Of a stretch of 64,000 nucleotides of DNA, positions 29,844-39,385 are shown one piece after another; the first letter of the stretch is position 1, and every line of letters starts with the position of its first letter. This stretch comes from an uncultured Collinsella sp. (GTDB lineage: Bacteria > Actinomycetota > Coriobacteriia > Coriobacteriales > Coriobacteriaceae). The notes under the pieces were generated by a model. The model was not told the DNA's origin and made no database searches. It worked only from the letters and a program-made list of their open reading frames with translations. The stretch is taken from contig URCS01000001.1 of NCBI GenBank assembly GCA_900546455.1, positions 3,662 through 67,661 of the forward strand, in the 5' to 3' direction. The position numbers were made by a program, and so were the translations under genes.

Positions 29844-30926
29844 TTATTTCTCCTCAATAAGCTTGTCGACCTCGGCCATAAGCGCGTCGACAATTTGATC
29901 CTCAGCTACTTTACCAATGATCTGGCCATGCGAAAAGAGCAGGGCCTGACCACGTCCGCAAGCAACGCCCAGGTCGGCATCAGAAGCCTCACCGGGGCCA
30001 TTAACGGCACATCCCATGACGGCAATCGAAAGCGGCGCGGCATAGTTCTTAAGCCGCTCGGTTACTTCCTCGGCGATAGGAATCAGGTTAACCTGGCAGC
30101 GGGCGCACGTGGGGCACGAGACAATCTCGGGACCACGGCGACGCAGGCCCAGCGACTGCAAAATTCCCCAGACAACCGGCGGCTCCTCAACCGGATCAGC
30201 CGTGAGCGAGACGCGCATGGTGTCACCGATACCCTCAGACAGCAGGATACCAAGGCCCACCGAGCTCTTGATGGTGCCCTGCAGCTTGGTTCCGGCCTCC
30301 GTCACGCCCAGGTGAAGCGGAACGTGGGGAATCTCGCGCGACAGGGCTCGATAGGTATCGAGCGTCGTTTGCACGCTATGGGCCTTGGCCGAAAGCACAA
30401 TGTTCGTAAAGCCGCGGTCTTCAAAATGCTTAACGAAACGCTCGCTCGACATCACGAGCTTTTCGGGCTGCGTAAGGTCGTCGCGCTCGGCGATATCCTG
30501 CTCAAGCGAACCGGCATTGACGCCGATACGAATCGCACAGCCAGCGGCACCCGCAGCATCGATCACCGCGTCAACCTTGGCCCAATCGCCGATATTGCCG
30601 GGATTGATGCGCAGCTTGGCAGCACCGGCCTCAACGGCACCAATGGCGAGCTTATGGTTAAAGTGGATATCGGCGACAATCGGCACCGGAGACTCGGCGC
30701 AGATGGTGCGAAAACCCTCAAGCGCAGCCTCGGTGGGCACGCTCACGCGCACGATATCGCAGCCAGCCTGCGCCAAAGCACGCACTTGCGCAAGCGTTGC
30801 CTGGGCATCAGCGGTATCGGTGCAGGTCATGGATTGGACCACCACCGGCGCACCGCCACCGATCTGCACGCCGCCCACATGCACGGGGCGCGTCAGCTCG
30901 CGAGGCAAAGGACGGGATAAAGACAA
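29844..30926 (-). CDS. ispG: 4-hydroxy-3-methylbut-2-enyl diphosphate synthase (IspG)
   Basis: [4Fe-4S] enzyme of the MEP isoprenoid pathway. About 360 residues encode a TIM barrel, with VQSMTCTDTADAQATLAQV near the start. The C-terminal cluster cysteines are in PTCARCQVNL and GCAVNGPGEA. No ATG fits: the best start is TTG at 30926 with AGGGGAG eight bases upstream. It follows rseP and dxr, so two MEP genes flank the site-2 protease, a common arrangement. Confidence 0.94.
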   Translation of the reverse strand: MSLSRPLPRELTRPVHVGGVQIGGGAPVVVQSMTCTDTADAQATLAQVRALAQAGCDIVRVSVPTEAALEGFRTICAESPVPIVADIHFNHKLAIGAVEAGAAKLRINPGNIGDWAKVDAVIDAAGAAGCAIRIGVNAGSLEQDIAERDDLTQPEKLVMSSERFVKHFEDRGFTNIVLSAKAHSVQTTLDTYRALSREIPHVPLHLGVTEAGTKLQGTIKSSVGLGILLSEGIGDTMRVSLTADPVEEPPVVWGILQSLGLRRRGPEIVSCPTCARCQVNLIPIAEEVTERLKNYAAPLSIAVMGCAVNGPGEASDADLGVACGRGQALLFSHGQIIGKVAEDQIVDALMAEVDKLIEEK

Positions 30927-30939
30927 TCCAAACACTCCC

Positions 30940-32301
30940 CTACAGAATAAATCGAAGGATGTCGGAACGAAGCATATAGACAAACAGCAGCGCAAAAAGC
31001 GCGATGCCCACATAGCTCACGATCGACTGGACCTTGAGCGGAAGCTCGCGGCCAGCAATCTTTTGAATGATCTCGATGACCAGCTTGCCGCCATCGAGCG
31101 GTGGGATAGGCAGCAGGTTCATAAAGCCAAGCGAGAACGAAATGAGGGCGGCAAACGAAAGGAACGTTGCAGGGCCAGCGGCAGCAGCCTGCGAGGACAT
31201 AACGCTAATACCCACGATCGAAGAGGACTGATCGAGAATCTCCATCGTATGCTGCGGCTGGAGCAGACGCATCACACCCTTCGCTGTCTGCACGACATAG
31301 GAGAAGGACAGACGAGCCGACGTGATGGGGTCTAAACGGACCACCTGCGTAGAGGCATACACACCTAGGCGCTCGTCCTCTTTGAGTGCAACCGTGGTCG
31401 AATGCCGCTTGCCGTCACGCTCGTACTCGATGGCGATATCGTCCTTACCGGCAGCCTTGCCAATGGCATCGTAAACGTCCATCCAGGTAGAGCACGATAC
31501 TCCGTCGACCGAAAGGATCGCGTCGCCGCCCTCGATTCCCGCCGCGGCGGCAATCGAGCCTTCGTCAACCTGGCCAATCACATTGGTATCCACCGGCACC
31601 GTGACACCTGCGATGGAATAGATGCTCATAAGGAGCAAAAAGCCCGTCAGGATATTGACGATAATGCCCGCAAGCAGCATAAAGGCACGTTTAACAAAGC
31701 CCTGGCCCAAATAGGTGTGCGAGCGCTCACGTGCAAGGAATTCGGCCTCGCCGCACGGCAGTTCCCATACATCGCCCTCGGCAGTCGCATGCTCTCGATC
31801 GAACTTGCGACCGTCAAAGGTGGTATATCCTGCAGCATCGCGCGGCAGGGTCTGGTACTTGGTGGGATAGTAACTGGGCGAAGGCTTTTCCCCTTCTTCA
31901 TACCAGGGGGCGATGGAGCCCCAGCCCAACAGCAAAACACAAGCCTCGAGAACATCCTCCTCGGACAGCTCGAGCTCGACAGCAAGATCGGCCACCGTCA
32001 CACGGCCGTGGCGATAGATGGCCGCGAGCACGCGGTCGGCACACGAGACATCGGTCGGATCCATGCCACAGATGGCAGCATAGCCACCCAGCAGCAGCGG
32101 CGTCACGCCAAACTTGGTGCCGATGCGACGCGATGTGTGGTGGATATCAAAGCGACACGGCAGGCCCAAAAAGAACTCAGTCACGCGGACACCGCAGGCA
32201 CGCGCCGCCAAAAAGTGGCCGCCCTCGTGCAAAAACACGAGGACGGAAAGCATCAGCAGGCCCCAAAAGACCGATGAGAGAACGCTCAGAACAGTATCCA
32301 T
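30940..32301 (-). CDS. rseP: Site-2 protease RseP with an inserted winged-helix-like domain
   Basis: Intramembrane zinc metalloprotease cleaving anti-sigma factors or signal-peptide remnants. The active-site HEGGH is at residues 25-29 in the first membrane helix. A PDZ domain covers DEGSIAAAAGIEGGDAILSV, and the C-terminal NLLPIPPLDGGKL carries the third zinc ligand. Residues 82-190 or so are extra compared with the family. They include DRVLAAIYRHGRVTVADLAV and a following helix, which look like a winged helix. The start at 32301 (MDTVLSVL) has AAGGA about 13 bases upstream. Confidence 0.9.
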   Translation of the reverse strand: MDTVLSVLSSVFWGLLMLSVLVFLHEGGHFLAARACGVRVTEFFLGLPCRFDIHHTSRRIGTKFGVTPLLLGGYAAICGMDPTDVSCADRVLAAIYRHGRVTVADLAVELELSEEDVLEACVLLLGWGSIAPWYEEGEKPSPSYYPTKYQTLPRDAAGYTTFDGRKFDREHATAEGDVWELPCGEAEFLARERSHTYLGQGFVKRAFMLLAGIIVNILTGFLLLMSIYSIAGVTVPVDTNVIGQVDEGSIAAAAGIEGGDAILSVDGVSCSTWMDVYDAIGKAAGKDDIAIEYERDGKRHSTTVALKEDERLGVYASTQVVRLDPITSARLSFSYVVQTAKGVMRLLQPQHTMEILDQSSSIVGISVMSSQAAAAGPATFLSFAALISFSLGFMNLLPIPPLDGGKLVIEIIQKIAGRELPLKVQSIVSYVGIALFALLFVYMLRSDILRFIL

Positions 32302-32326
32302 AAAACGAAAAAGCAATCCTTATGGG

Positions 32327-33514
32327 TTAAGAACGGGATGCGGCGAGCACCTGCGCGGCCTTTTCACGCGCCCACGCATCGATGTCGCGAAGCTGTTCAA
32401 ACGAATCGACCGTCTGCGCATCGTGAGCATCCATGCAGGATTCCACAATGCGGTCGATATCGGTAAAGCTGCAGCCATCATGCAGGAAGGCATCGACGGC
32501 GACCTCGTTGGCGGCATTGAGCACGCACGGCATGGTGCCGCCCGTCTTGCCGGCACGTTCGGCCAGCGCTAGGCAGCGGAAGGTATCCATATCGGCCGCG
32601 TCAAAGGTAAGCTGCCCCAACTCGCGGAAATCGATACGCGGAGCCGGCGTATCCCAACGCTCAGGATACGAGAAGGCAAACTGAATGGGAATACGCATGT
32701 CGGAAGCACCGAGATGCGCCATCACAGAGCCGTCGGCAAACTCGACCATGGAGTGAATCTTGGACTGGCGCTGCACGACCACGTTAATGAAATCGAGATC
32801 GCAGCCAAACAGATGCATGGCCTCGATACGCTCCAGACCCTTGTTCATGAGGGTGGCGGAGTCGATCGTGATCTTGGCACCCATAGCCCACGTAGGATGA
32901 GCCAGGGCATCGGTGCGCGTCACGCGATCGAGCTCGTCACGCGTGCGGCCAAAGAACGGGCCGCCCGAGCAGGTAAGCCAAATGCAGTGAGCCTCGCGCG
33001 GATTCTCGCCAAGATAGCACTGGTAGATGGCAGAATGCTCGGAGTCGACCGGGATAAGCTGACCCGGCTGCGCCAACGGCATAAGCAGATCGCCACCGAC
33101 GACGAGCGACTCCTTGTTGGCCAAGGCAAGACGCTTGTTCGAGGTCAGGGCAGCATGGCTCGCCTCGAGACCGGCAGCGCCCACGATGGCCACGAGCACG
33201 CAGTCGACATCATCGCGGCATGCGAGCTCGCACACGGCCTGTGCGCCGACGCCGAGCTCTGTGCCCTCGGGCAGTTCCTGCAGCACCGCGTCGGAGCCAT
33301 GGGAGGCGTCCGCTACGGCAACCGCCGGAACCGAGAACTCACGGGCAGCGGCAACGAGCTCGGAGGTGCTGGAGTTAACGGACAGCGCCGTCACCTGCAA
33401 TCGATCGGCATGCTGACGGCACACGTCGAGCGCCTGAGTGCCGATAGAACCCGTACAGCCCAGAATGGCAACACGAAGACGGCCGTCGGGACCGTAGGTG
33501 GTCTGATAAGACAT
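32327..33514 (-). CDS. dxr: 1-deoxy-D-xylulose 5-phosphate reductoisomerase
   Basis: Second enzyme of the MEP pathway, NADPH-dependent. It has 395 residues. The nucleotide-binding VAILGCTGSIGTQALDV is at the N terminus and NKESLVVGGDLL is in the active-site region; the C-terminal domain is complete. The ATG at 33514 overlaps the cdsA stop by one base (TAATG). Confidence 0.95.
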   Translation of the reverse strand: MSYQTTYGPDGRLRVAILGCTGSIGTQALDVCRQHADRLQVTALSVNSSTSELVAAAREFSVPAVAVADASHGSDAVLQELPEGTELGVGAQAVCELACRDDVDCVLVAIVGAAGLEASHAALTSNKRLALANKESLVVGGDLLMPLAQPGQLIPVDSEHSAIYQCYLGENPREAHCIWLTCSGGPFFGRTRDELDRVTRTDALAHPTWAMGAKITIDSATLMNKGLERIEAMHLFGCDLDFINVVVQRQSKIHSMVEFADGSVMAHLGASDMRIPIQFAFSYPERWDTPAPRIDFRELGQLTFDAADMDTFRCLALAERAGKTGGTMPCVLNAANEVAVDAFLHDGCSFTDIDRIVESCMDAHDAQTVDSFEQLRDIDAWAREKAAQVLAASRS

Positions 33515-34428
33515 TACAGCACGCCTCCGATCATCAGCAGCAGCTGCGCGGTAATGCAGCCAAAGATGAGCGAATCGCTGCGATCGAGCATGCCGCCGTG
33601 GCCGGGGATGAGATTGCCGGAATCTTTGACGCCCACACCGCGCTTGATACGCGACTCGATGAGGTCGCCGATAACGCCCAGGATGGAGACGACCACGCCG
33701 CACAGCAGTGCATAGGGCAGGCTCAGCTTATACAAGTGCGTTGCCCACAGGATGAGCCAGATCAAAACAGAGCCCAAAATGCCGCCGACAAAGCCCTCCC
33801 AGCTCTTTTTGGGAGAGATCTTGGGAACCATCTTATGCCTACCGATGCGGCTGCCCACGATGTAGGCAAACGAGTCGGAGACCCAAAGGGACGCGCAAAC
33901 CCCAACCGAAAGCAGGGCGCCGGCAAAACCGGGCACGGCATCGCGCAGCAGCACGATAGCCGACAGCATAAAGCCAGTGTAGATAGGGCCCATGAGCGTC
34001 ACGGCAACGTCAGAGATACGCGTGCGCGGAGACCAGACATACCAGATACCAACCGCAAGCATCAAAGCGAACAGCAGAGCGTTCAACAGCAGCGAATCGC
34101 CCAGAGCCGAGAGCGGAAAGAGCACGGCGGCAGCGATTCCAAGGCACTCGTTGGCAACCTTGCCGTCGAGCCTCGTCATGCGGAAGAACTCGTAGCAGCA
34201 CAGACCGCTCATGACGGACACGAAGATGGCCGTGGGCACAATACCCAAAACGAGGCACAGGATAAAGACAACAGCATAGACGATACCGGCGGCGGCACGG
34301 GTGATAAAGCCCGCCAGCCACGAACCGGAGCTGCCCTTCGCTGCAGGCGCCCCTGCAGTGGCAACCTTACGCGCGGGCGTCGCGGAAGTAGGCGCCTTGG
34401 GAGCGGATGCCTTGGGACGTTCGGACAC
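33514..34428 (-). CDS. cdsA: Phosphatidate cytidylyltransferase
   Basis: Integral membrane enzyme making CDP-diacylglycerol for phospholipid synthesis. It has 304 residues. An Ala/Pro/Lys-rich N-terminal tail of about 35 residues precedes eight or so membrane helices. The conserved SDSFAYIVGSRIGRHK and SPKKSWEGFVGG, and the C-terminal signature around KDSGNLIPGHGGMLDRSD, are present. Confidence 0.95.
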   Translation of the reverse strand: MSERPKASAPKAPTSATPARKVATAGAPAAKGSSGSWLAGFITRAAAGIVYAVVFILCLVLGIVPTAIFVSVMSGLCCYEFFRMTRLDGKVANECLGIAAAVLFPLSALGDSLLLNALLFALMLAVGIWYVWSPRTRISDVAVTLMGPIYTGFMLSAIVLLRDAVPGFAGALLSVGVCASLWVSDSFAYIVGSRIGRHKMVPKISPKKSWEGFVGGILGSVLIWLILWATHLYKLSLPYALLCGVVVSILGVIGDLIESRIKRGVGVKDSGNLIPGHGGMLDRSDSLIFGCITAQLLLMIGGVL

Positions 34429-34430
34429 GA

Positions 34431-35225
34431 TTAAGCCTCCTCGGTCTTGCTCAGTCCACCAAACCTACGGTCGCGACCCTGGTAGGCCAAAATGGCGTCG
34501 ACAAGGCCCCAACGATCAAAGTCGGGCCAATAGGTATCGGTGACATAGAACTCGGAATAAGCAACCTGCCACAGCAGATAGTTCGAAAGACGAAGCTCGC
34601 CGGAGGTGCGAATCACAAGCTCCGGATCGGGCAGCCCAGCGGTGTACAGGTGCGAAGCCACCATATTGTCGTCAACCGCGGCGGGTTCGATCTTGCCGGC
34701 AGCCGCATCAAGTGCGATCTGGCGGACAGCGCGGGTGATCTCAGCACGGGCACCATAGTTAACGGCCAGCGCCAGCGTCATACCGGTATGGTCGGCGCAC
34801 TCGGCAAGGCCGCGCTCAAAGACGTCGCGGGTCTTCTTGGGCAGCGCGGAAATATCGCCCAAAAAGACAACGCGAACGTTCTCGCGCTTAAGCAGCGGCA
34901 GCTCATCGATAAACGTCTTGGCAAACAGGTGCATCAGAACGTTGACTTCGTGCTGCGGGCGATTCCAGTTTTCGGTCGAAAACGCATAGGCCGAAAGCAC
35001 GTCGACGCCCAGGCGCACGCAGGCGGTAATGATCTCACGCAGCGAGACGATGCCGGCCTTGTGGCCTTCGGTGCGGGCAAGACCGCGCGCCGTGGCCCAA
35101 CGGCCGTTGCCGTCCATGATGCACGAAATATGGTGCGGGATGTTATTGAGGTCAAGGTCGGAAAAACCGACGCCCGCAGGGGCGTCGGCAAAGAACTCGA
35201 CCAGTTTATGCTCGTCGTATTGCAC
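34431..35225 (-). CDS. uppS: Undecaprenyl diphosphate synthase
   Basis: cis-prenyltransferase building the C55 carrier lipid. It has 264 residues. CIMDGNGRWATARG holds the catalytic Asp, and the C-terminal IRTSGELRLSNYLLWQ and FYVTDTYWPDF match the family. It lies between frr and cdsA with two- to five-base gaps. Confidence 0.95.
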   Translation of the reverse strand: MQYDEHKLVEFFADAPAGVGFSDLDLNNIPHHISCIMDGNGRWATARGLARTEGHKAGIVSLREIITACVRLGVDVLSAYAFSTENWNRPQHEVNVLMHLFAKTFIDELPLLKRENVRVVFLGDISALPKKTRDVFERGLAECADHTGMTLALAVNYGARAEITRAVRQIALDAAAGKIEPAAVDDNMVASHLYTAGLPDPELVIRTSGELRLSNYLLWQVAYSEFYVTDTYWPDFDRWGLVDAILAYQGRDRRFGGLSKTEEA

Positions 35226-35226
35226 C

Positions 35227-35763
35227 TTAGATCTCCATGACCTCGGCTTCTTTTTCCTTCAGAAGCTCCTCGACCTTGGCGACATACTCGTCGGTATGCT
35301 TCTGGACCTTGGCCTGCTCGCGACGGACATCGTCCTCGGTGAGCTCCTCGTCGCGCTCGAGCTTGTTGTTAAAGTCGCGGCGGATGTTGCGGATGGAGAC
35401 CTTGGCCTGCTCGGCGTACTCGCGGCACTCCTTAACGAGCTCGCGACGACGCTCCTCAGTGGGAGCCGGGAACGGCAGGCGCACAACGGTACCATCGGAG
35501 TTGGGGGTAATGCCCAGGTCAGAGGCACTGATAGCCTTGACGATGGCATTGATGAGCGCCTTATCCCACGGCTCGATAAGCAGCATGTGGGCCTCGGGGG
35601 TCTTAACGGCGGCAACCTGCGTAACGGGCGTGGGAACACCGTAGTAGTCGACGGTGATGTCGGATAGGATGTTGGCGTTAGCGCGGCCAGTGCGGACCTT
35701 GGAGAAGTTATGCTTGAGAGACTCGAGCGACTTGTCCATGTGGGCGGTGATGTTCTCTGCCAT
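35227..35763 (-). CDS. frr: Ribosome recycling factor
   Basis: Splits post-termination ribosomes with EF-G. It has 178 residues. The helical hairpin core KVRTGRANANILSDI and the tail RRDFNNKLERDEELTEDD are typical. It directly follows pyrH, a near-universal pairing. Confidence 0.96.
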   Translation of the reverse strand: MAENITAHMDKSLESLKHNFSKVRTGRANANILSDITVDYYGVPTPVTQVAAVKTPEAHMLLIEPWDKALINAIVKAISASDLGITPNSDGTVVRLPFPAPTEERRRELVKECREYAEQAKVSIRNIRRDFNNKLERDEELTEDDVRREQAKVQKHTDEYVAKVEELLKEKEAEVMEI

Positions 35764-35765
35764 GC

Positions 35766-36488
35766 TTAATCCTCCTGATAGACGAGCGTGCCGACGGGCT
35801 CACCCGCGAGCGCGCGCTTGACGGTGTCCTCGCCATCGATGTTGAGGACCAAAATGGGCATACGGTTGTCCTGGCAAAGAGCCGTAGCCGTGGAATCCAT
35901 AACCTGCAGGCCGCGAACGAGCACCTCGTGATAGGTGATCTTGTCAAAGCGGACGGCGTCAGCGCACTTGACGGGATCCTTGTCGTAGATGCCATCAACC
36001 TTGGTGGCTTTAATCAGAATCTCGGCACCGATCTCACAGGCGCGAAGGGCCGCGGCGGTGTCAGTCGTAAAGTACGGATTACCCGATCCGGCGGCAAAGA
36101 TAACGACGTTGCCCTTGGACAGGTGGTTGATGGCGCGACGGCGAATATAGGGCTCGCAGATCTCGTTCATCTGGATAGCGCTCATCACGCGGCAGGGAAC
36201 ATCGTTGTGCTCGAAGGCATCCTGCAGGGCAAGCGCGTTCATAACGGTAGCGAGCATGCCCATGTAATCGGCCTGGGCGCGGTCCATACCACCGGCGGCG
36301 CCGGCCATGCCGCGGAAAATATTGCCGCCGCCGACAACGACGCCGACCTCATGACCAACGGCGAGCAGCTCCTTGACCTGCTTGGCAAGATGATCGGTAA
36401 CCTTGGGGTCGATGCCGTAGTTGCCATCGCCCATCAGCGCTTCACCGGAGAGCTTCAGAAGCACGCGTTTATATCGGATGTCGGACAA
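35766..36488 (-). CDS. pyrH: UMP kinase
   Basis: Phosphorylates UMP to UDP, amino-acid-kinase fold, 240 residues. [16 protein letters not shown] and [11 protein letters not shown] are the phosphate-binding segments. It is separated from tsf by a terminator, so it starts a transcript that runs through frr, uppS and cdsA. Confidence 0.96.
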   Translation of the reverse strand: MSDIRYKRVLLKLSGEALMGDGNYGIDPKVTDHLAKQVKELLAVGHEVGVVVGGGNIFRGMAGAAGGMDRAQADYMGMLATVMNALALQDAFEHNDVPCRVMSAIQMNEICEPYIRRRAINHLSKGNVVIFAAGSGNPYFTTDTAAALRACEIGAEILIKATKVDGIYDKDPVKCADAVRFDKITYHEVLVRGLQVMDSTATALCQDNRMPILVLNIDGEDTVKRALAGEPVGTLVYQED

Positions 36489-36546
36489 AGCGATCCTCCT
36501 TTAATTAGACTCATAACATAATATCAAAGGCTTAACGGAGAGCCAT

Positions 36547-36583
36547 GAAAAAGCAGGCTGTGAGTAAAACCCACAGCCTGCTC
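36547..36583 (-). terminator. Terminator after tsf
   Basis: Stem AGCAGGCTGTG with CACAGCCTGCT, then TTTTT on the minus strand. Confidence 0.93.
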
Positions 36584-36605
36584 ATTACCAGCTACAAGAG
36601 CTTAT

Positions 36606-37475
36606 TTACTCGCCACGGACCAGGCGGTCAAAGGCAACGACGGTAATGGTGTCGCCGAGCCCCTTGGAGACCTGCTCAGCGTACTTCTTGATGGTGAGGG
36701 AGCTGTCCTTGATGAACTCCTGCTCGGTGAGCACGGACTGCTTGTAGAACTTCTCCAGACGGCCAACAGCCATCTTCTCCTGGATAGCCTCGGGCTTGCC
36801 GGACTCGGCAGCCTGAGCCATGTAGATCTGCTTCTCGTGCTCGACGGTCTCGGCCGGAACCTGATCGCGGGTAGCGCAGATCGGGGCGACGGCGGCAACC
36901 TGAAGGGCAACGTCGTGAGCAAAGGTCTTGAAGGACTCAGCCTGAGCGGTCTCGGCCTTCTCGAAAGCGAACTCGACGAGAACGCCGATCTTACCACCCA
37001 TGTGGATGTAAGAAGCGAGAGCGCCGTTCTCAGCCTTGCGGGCGGCGAAACGGGAGATCTTCATGTTCTCGCCCATGATGTGAATCATCTCGGTGAGCTC
37101 GGAGGAAACGGTCTCCTCGCCCATCGGCTTCTCTAGCAGAGCGTCGACGTCAGCAGGCTCGGTGGTAGCGACAACCTCAGCGACCTTGGAAGCAAAGCCG
37201 GTGAACTTGGCGTTGGAGCCGACGAAGTCGGTCTCGCAGGAGAGCTCGAGCAGAGCGCCGGTCTTGCCGTCCTCGGAGACGAACGCGGCGACAGCGCCCT
37301 CGTTGGTCTCACGGCCAGCCTTCTTGGCAGCCTTGGCGAGGCCGTTCTTGCGCAGAACGTCGACAGCGGCGTCCATGTCGCCGTCAGCCTCGACGAGAGC
37401 CTTCTTGCACTCCATCATCGGGGAGTCGGTCATCTCGCGGAGCTGCTTGACCATAGCGGCGGTAATCTGGGCCAT
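36606..37475 (-). CDS. tsf: Elongation factor Ts
   Basis: Nucleotide exchange factor for EF-Tu. It has 289 residues. The N-terminal UBA-like domain and TDSPMMECKKAL are conserved. SCETDFVGSNAKF and the core domain repeats follow. The start is MAQITAAM at 37475 with GAAAGGA six bases upstream. It is the second gene of the rpsB operon. Confidence 0.96.
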   Translation of the reverse strand: MAQITAAMVKQLREMTDSPMMECKKALVEADGDMDAAVDVLRKNGLAKAAKKAGRETNEGAVAAFVSEDGKTGALLELSCETDFVGSNAKFTGFASKVAEVVATTEPADVDALLEKPMGEETVSSELTEMIHIMGENMKISRFAARKAENGALASYIHMGGKIGVLVEFAFEKAETAQAESFKTFAHDVALQVAAVAPICATRDQVPAETVEHEKQIYMAQAAESGKPEAIQEKMAVGRLEKFYKQSVLTEQEFIKDSSLTIKKYAEQVSKGLGDTITVVAFDRLVRGE

Positions 37476-37520
37476 TGTGGTTCCTTTCAAAGAGATGAAA
37501 AAGAATTAACTAAGACTGAT

Positions 37521-38249
37521 TTACTCGGCCTTGGGCTCAGCGGCCATCTCGGCCTCGGAGACCTGCTCCTTGCCGGAGCCAGCGAGGCAGGCGTCAGCCA
37601 TGAGCTCGCACATAAGGGTGACAGCGGAGATAGCGTCATCGTTGCAGGGGATGCCGTACTCGACCTCGTCGGGATCGGAGTTGGTGTCGATCAGGGCGAC
37701 GACGGGGATGTTCAGGCGCTGGGCCTCCTTGATGGCGTTCTCCTCGCGCTTGGTGTCGATGACGAAGAGAGCCTGGGGCAGACCCTTCATGTCGCGGGCG
37801 CCACCGAGGTTGGTCTGGAGCTTGGTGAGCTCCTTACCGAGAACAGCCTGCTCCTTCTTGGGGAGCACTGCCATGCGGCCGTCCTCGACCATGGCCTCGA
37901 GCTCCTCCATGCGATTGATGCGGGAGCGGATGGTAACGAAGTTGGTCAGCATACCGCCGAGCCAACGCTGGTTGATGTAAGGCATGTTGGCGCGCTCAGC
38001 AGCGTTCTTGACGGCCTCCTGAGCCTGCTTCTTGGTGCCGACGAACAGCACGTTGCCGCCCTTGGCGACGTTCTTGACAAAGGTGTAGGCCTGGTCGGCG
38101 TCGAGGATGGTCTGCTTGAGGTCGAGGATGTAGATGCCGTTGCGCTCACCGAAGATGAACGGCTTCATCTTGGGGTTCCAGCGACGGGTCTGGTGACCGA
38201 AGTGGCAGCCGGCCTCGAGCAGGGTGCGGATATTAATCTTGGTAGCCAT
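37521..38249 (-). CDS. rpsB: 30S ribosomal protein S2
   Basis: Ribosomal protein of 242 residues. [19 protein letters not shown] and the [12 protein letters not shown] motif are diagnostic. It is the first gene of an rpsB-tsf operon with a long 5' leader. Confidence 0.97.
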   Translation of the reverse strand: MATKINIRTLLEAGCHFGHQTRRWNPKMKPFIFGERNGIYILDLKQTILDADQAYTFVKNVAKGGNVLFVGTKKQAQEAVKNAAERANMPYINQRWLGGMLTNFVTIRSRINRMEELEAMVEDGRMAVLPKKEQAVLGKELTKLQTNLGGARDMKGLPQALFVIDTKREENAIKEAQRLNIPVVALIDTNSDPDEVEYGIPCNDDAISAVTLMCELMADACLAGSGKEQVSEAEMAAEPKAE

Positions 38250-38419
38250 GTAAAACCTCCTGTGGTTTGCCTCCGCGCGGGGTCATCCTCCAAAACCAAC
38301 CCGGACATGTGCTACCAAAGCCCGGGCACCACGGTATGAAGTAGCCGCGCGTGCGTGATAAAAACCTGTTGCCGTGAAGCAACCCGATGAATGATAGCAG
38401 GAATGCTTCTTCCTGCCAA
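38250..38419 (-). promoter_or_regulatory. rpsB promoter and about 135-base leader
   Basis: On the minus strand TTGGCA (38414-38419) and TATCAT (38391-38396) are separated by 17 bases, with an extended -10 TG. The transcript would carry about 135 untranslated bases before the rpsB ATG, rich in GC and able to fold. Autoregulation by S2 is known in other bacteria but is only an inference here. Confidence 0.65.
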
Positions 38420-38468
38420 CCCGCAATCAAAACCACACACCTGAGTGCGGCGCGGGACGGACCAGCCA

Positions 38469-39311
38469 CTATTCGCCGCGGGGATGGGCTTGAGCCACGG
38501 CCCGCTTAAGCCGATCGGGCGTGAGATGCGTGTAGATCTGCGTCGTGGACAGGCTCGCATGACCCAGCAGCTCTTGAACCGAGCGCAGGTCCGCACCGCC
38601 CTCGAGCAAGTCGGTCGCAAAGGTATGGCGCATCGCATGCGGGGCGATGTCGGCCGGAATGCCGGCAAGTGTCGCCAGCGTATGGAACCGCCGCCTGAGC
38701 ATGGCGGCACTCATGCGATTGCCGCGCGCCGATATAAGCAGCGGATGCGCCCCGGTAGCGGGGTCACGGCGCTTTGCCCGAGCGAGCAACTCCGGCCTCC
38801 CCTCCTCAATATAGAGACGCGTCGCCTCGAGCGCACGACGATACAGAGGGACGATACGTTCTTTGCTCCCCTTGCCCCACAGGCGCAGCGTGCGTTCGGA
38901 CCACGCAATGGACTCCACATTGAGTGCTGCGAGCTCAGAGATACGGGCGCCCGAGGCATAGAGCAGCTCGAGCATCGCCGCATCGCGCAGTCCCGCGGGT
39001 GTTGAGGTATCAGGCGTCTTGAGCAGCGCCTCCACCTGTTGGGTCGTCAGCACACCGGGTAGATCGCGCGGGAGCTTGGGCGAGGAAATTGCCGAGACCA
39101 CATCGCCCTCCACGACCCCCTCGGCAGCCATCCATCGATAGAGCGATCGGATAGCCGACAGATGCGCCGCAAGCGTTCGGGGAGCCACCTGCCCACGCGA
39201 AAGCTCGGCAAGATAGCGACGAATGGTGCGCACGTCGGCAGCGAAAGCATCTATATCCTCGCGCTCGCACCAGGCAGCAAAGCGCTCCAGCCTCGAGCCA
39301 TAGGCCGTCAC
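38469..39311 (-). CDS. xerC: Tyrosine recombinase XerC-like
   Basis: Site-specific recombinase that probably resolves chromosome dimers. Catalytic residues are visible: Arg in SGARISELAAL, HxxR in HAMRHTFATDLLEGG, the second His in LLGHASLSTTQ, and the Tyr nucleophile in IYTHLTP. The GTG at 39311 is the first standard start codon. However, the same frame upstream to about 39389 encodes a typical XerC N terminus (SFIAYISRVEGLSPNT) with only ATA or CTG as starts and GGAGG before the ATA. The true protein may therefore be about 20-26 residues longer. It follows trmFO directly. Confidence 0.85.
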   Translation of the reverse strand: MTAYGSRLERFAAWCEREDIDAFAADVRTIRRYLAELSRGQVAPRTLAAHLSAIRSLYRWMAAEGVVEGDVVSAISSPKLPRDLPGVLTTQQVEALLKTPDTSTPAGLRDAAMLELLYASGARISELAALNVESIAWSERTLRLWGKGSKERIVPLYRRALEATRLYIEEGRPELLARAKRRDPATGAHPLLISARGNRMSAAMLRRRFHTLATLAGIPADIAPHAMRHTFATDLLEGGADLRSVQELLGHASLSTTQIYTHLTPDRLKRAVAQAHPRGE

Positions 39312-39385
39312 CGTGTTGGGAGAAAGCCCCTCGACACGTGAGATATAGGCGATAAACGAGTCGACGGTGTCGTACAGGTCAAAGG

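Noticed and set aside
28032..30920. 962-codon plus-strand frame across proS and ispG
   Set aside because: Shadow of two secure minus-strand genes, spanning their junction.
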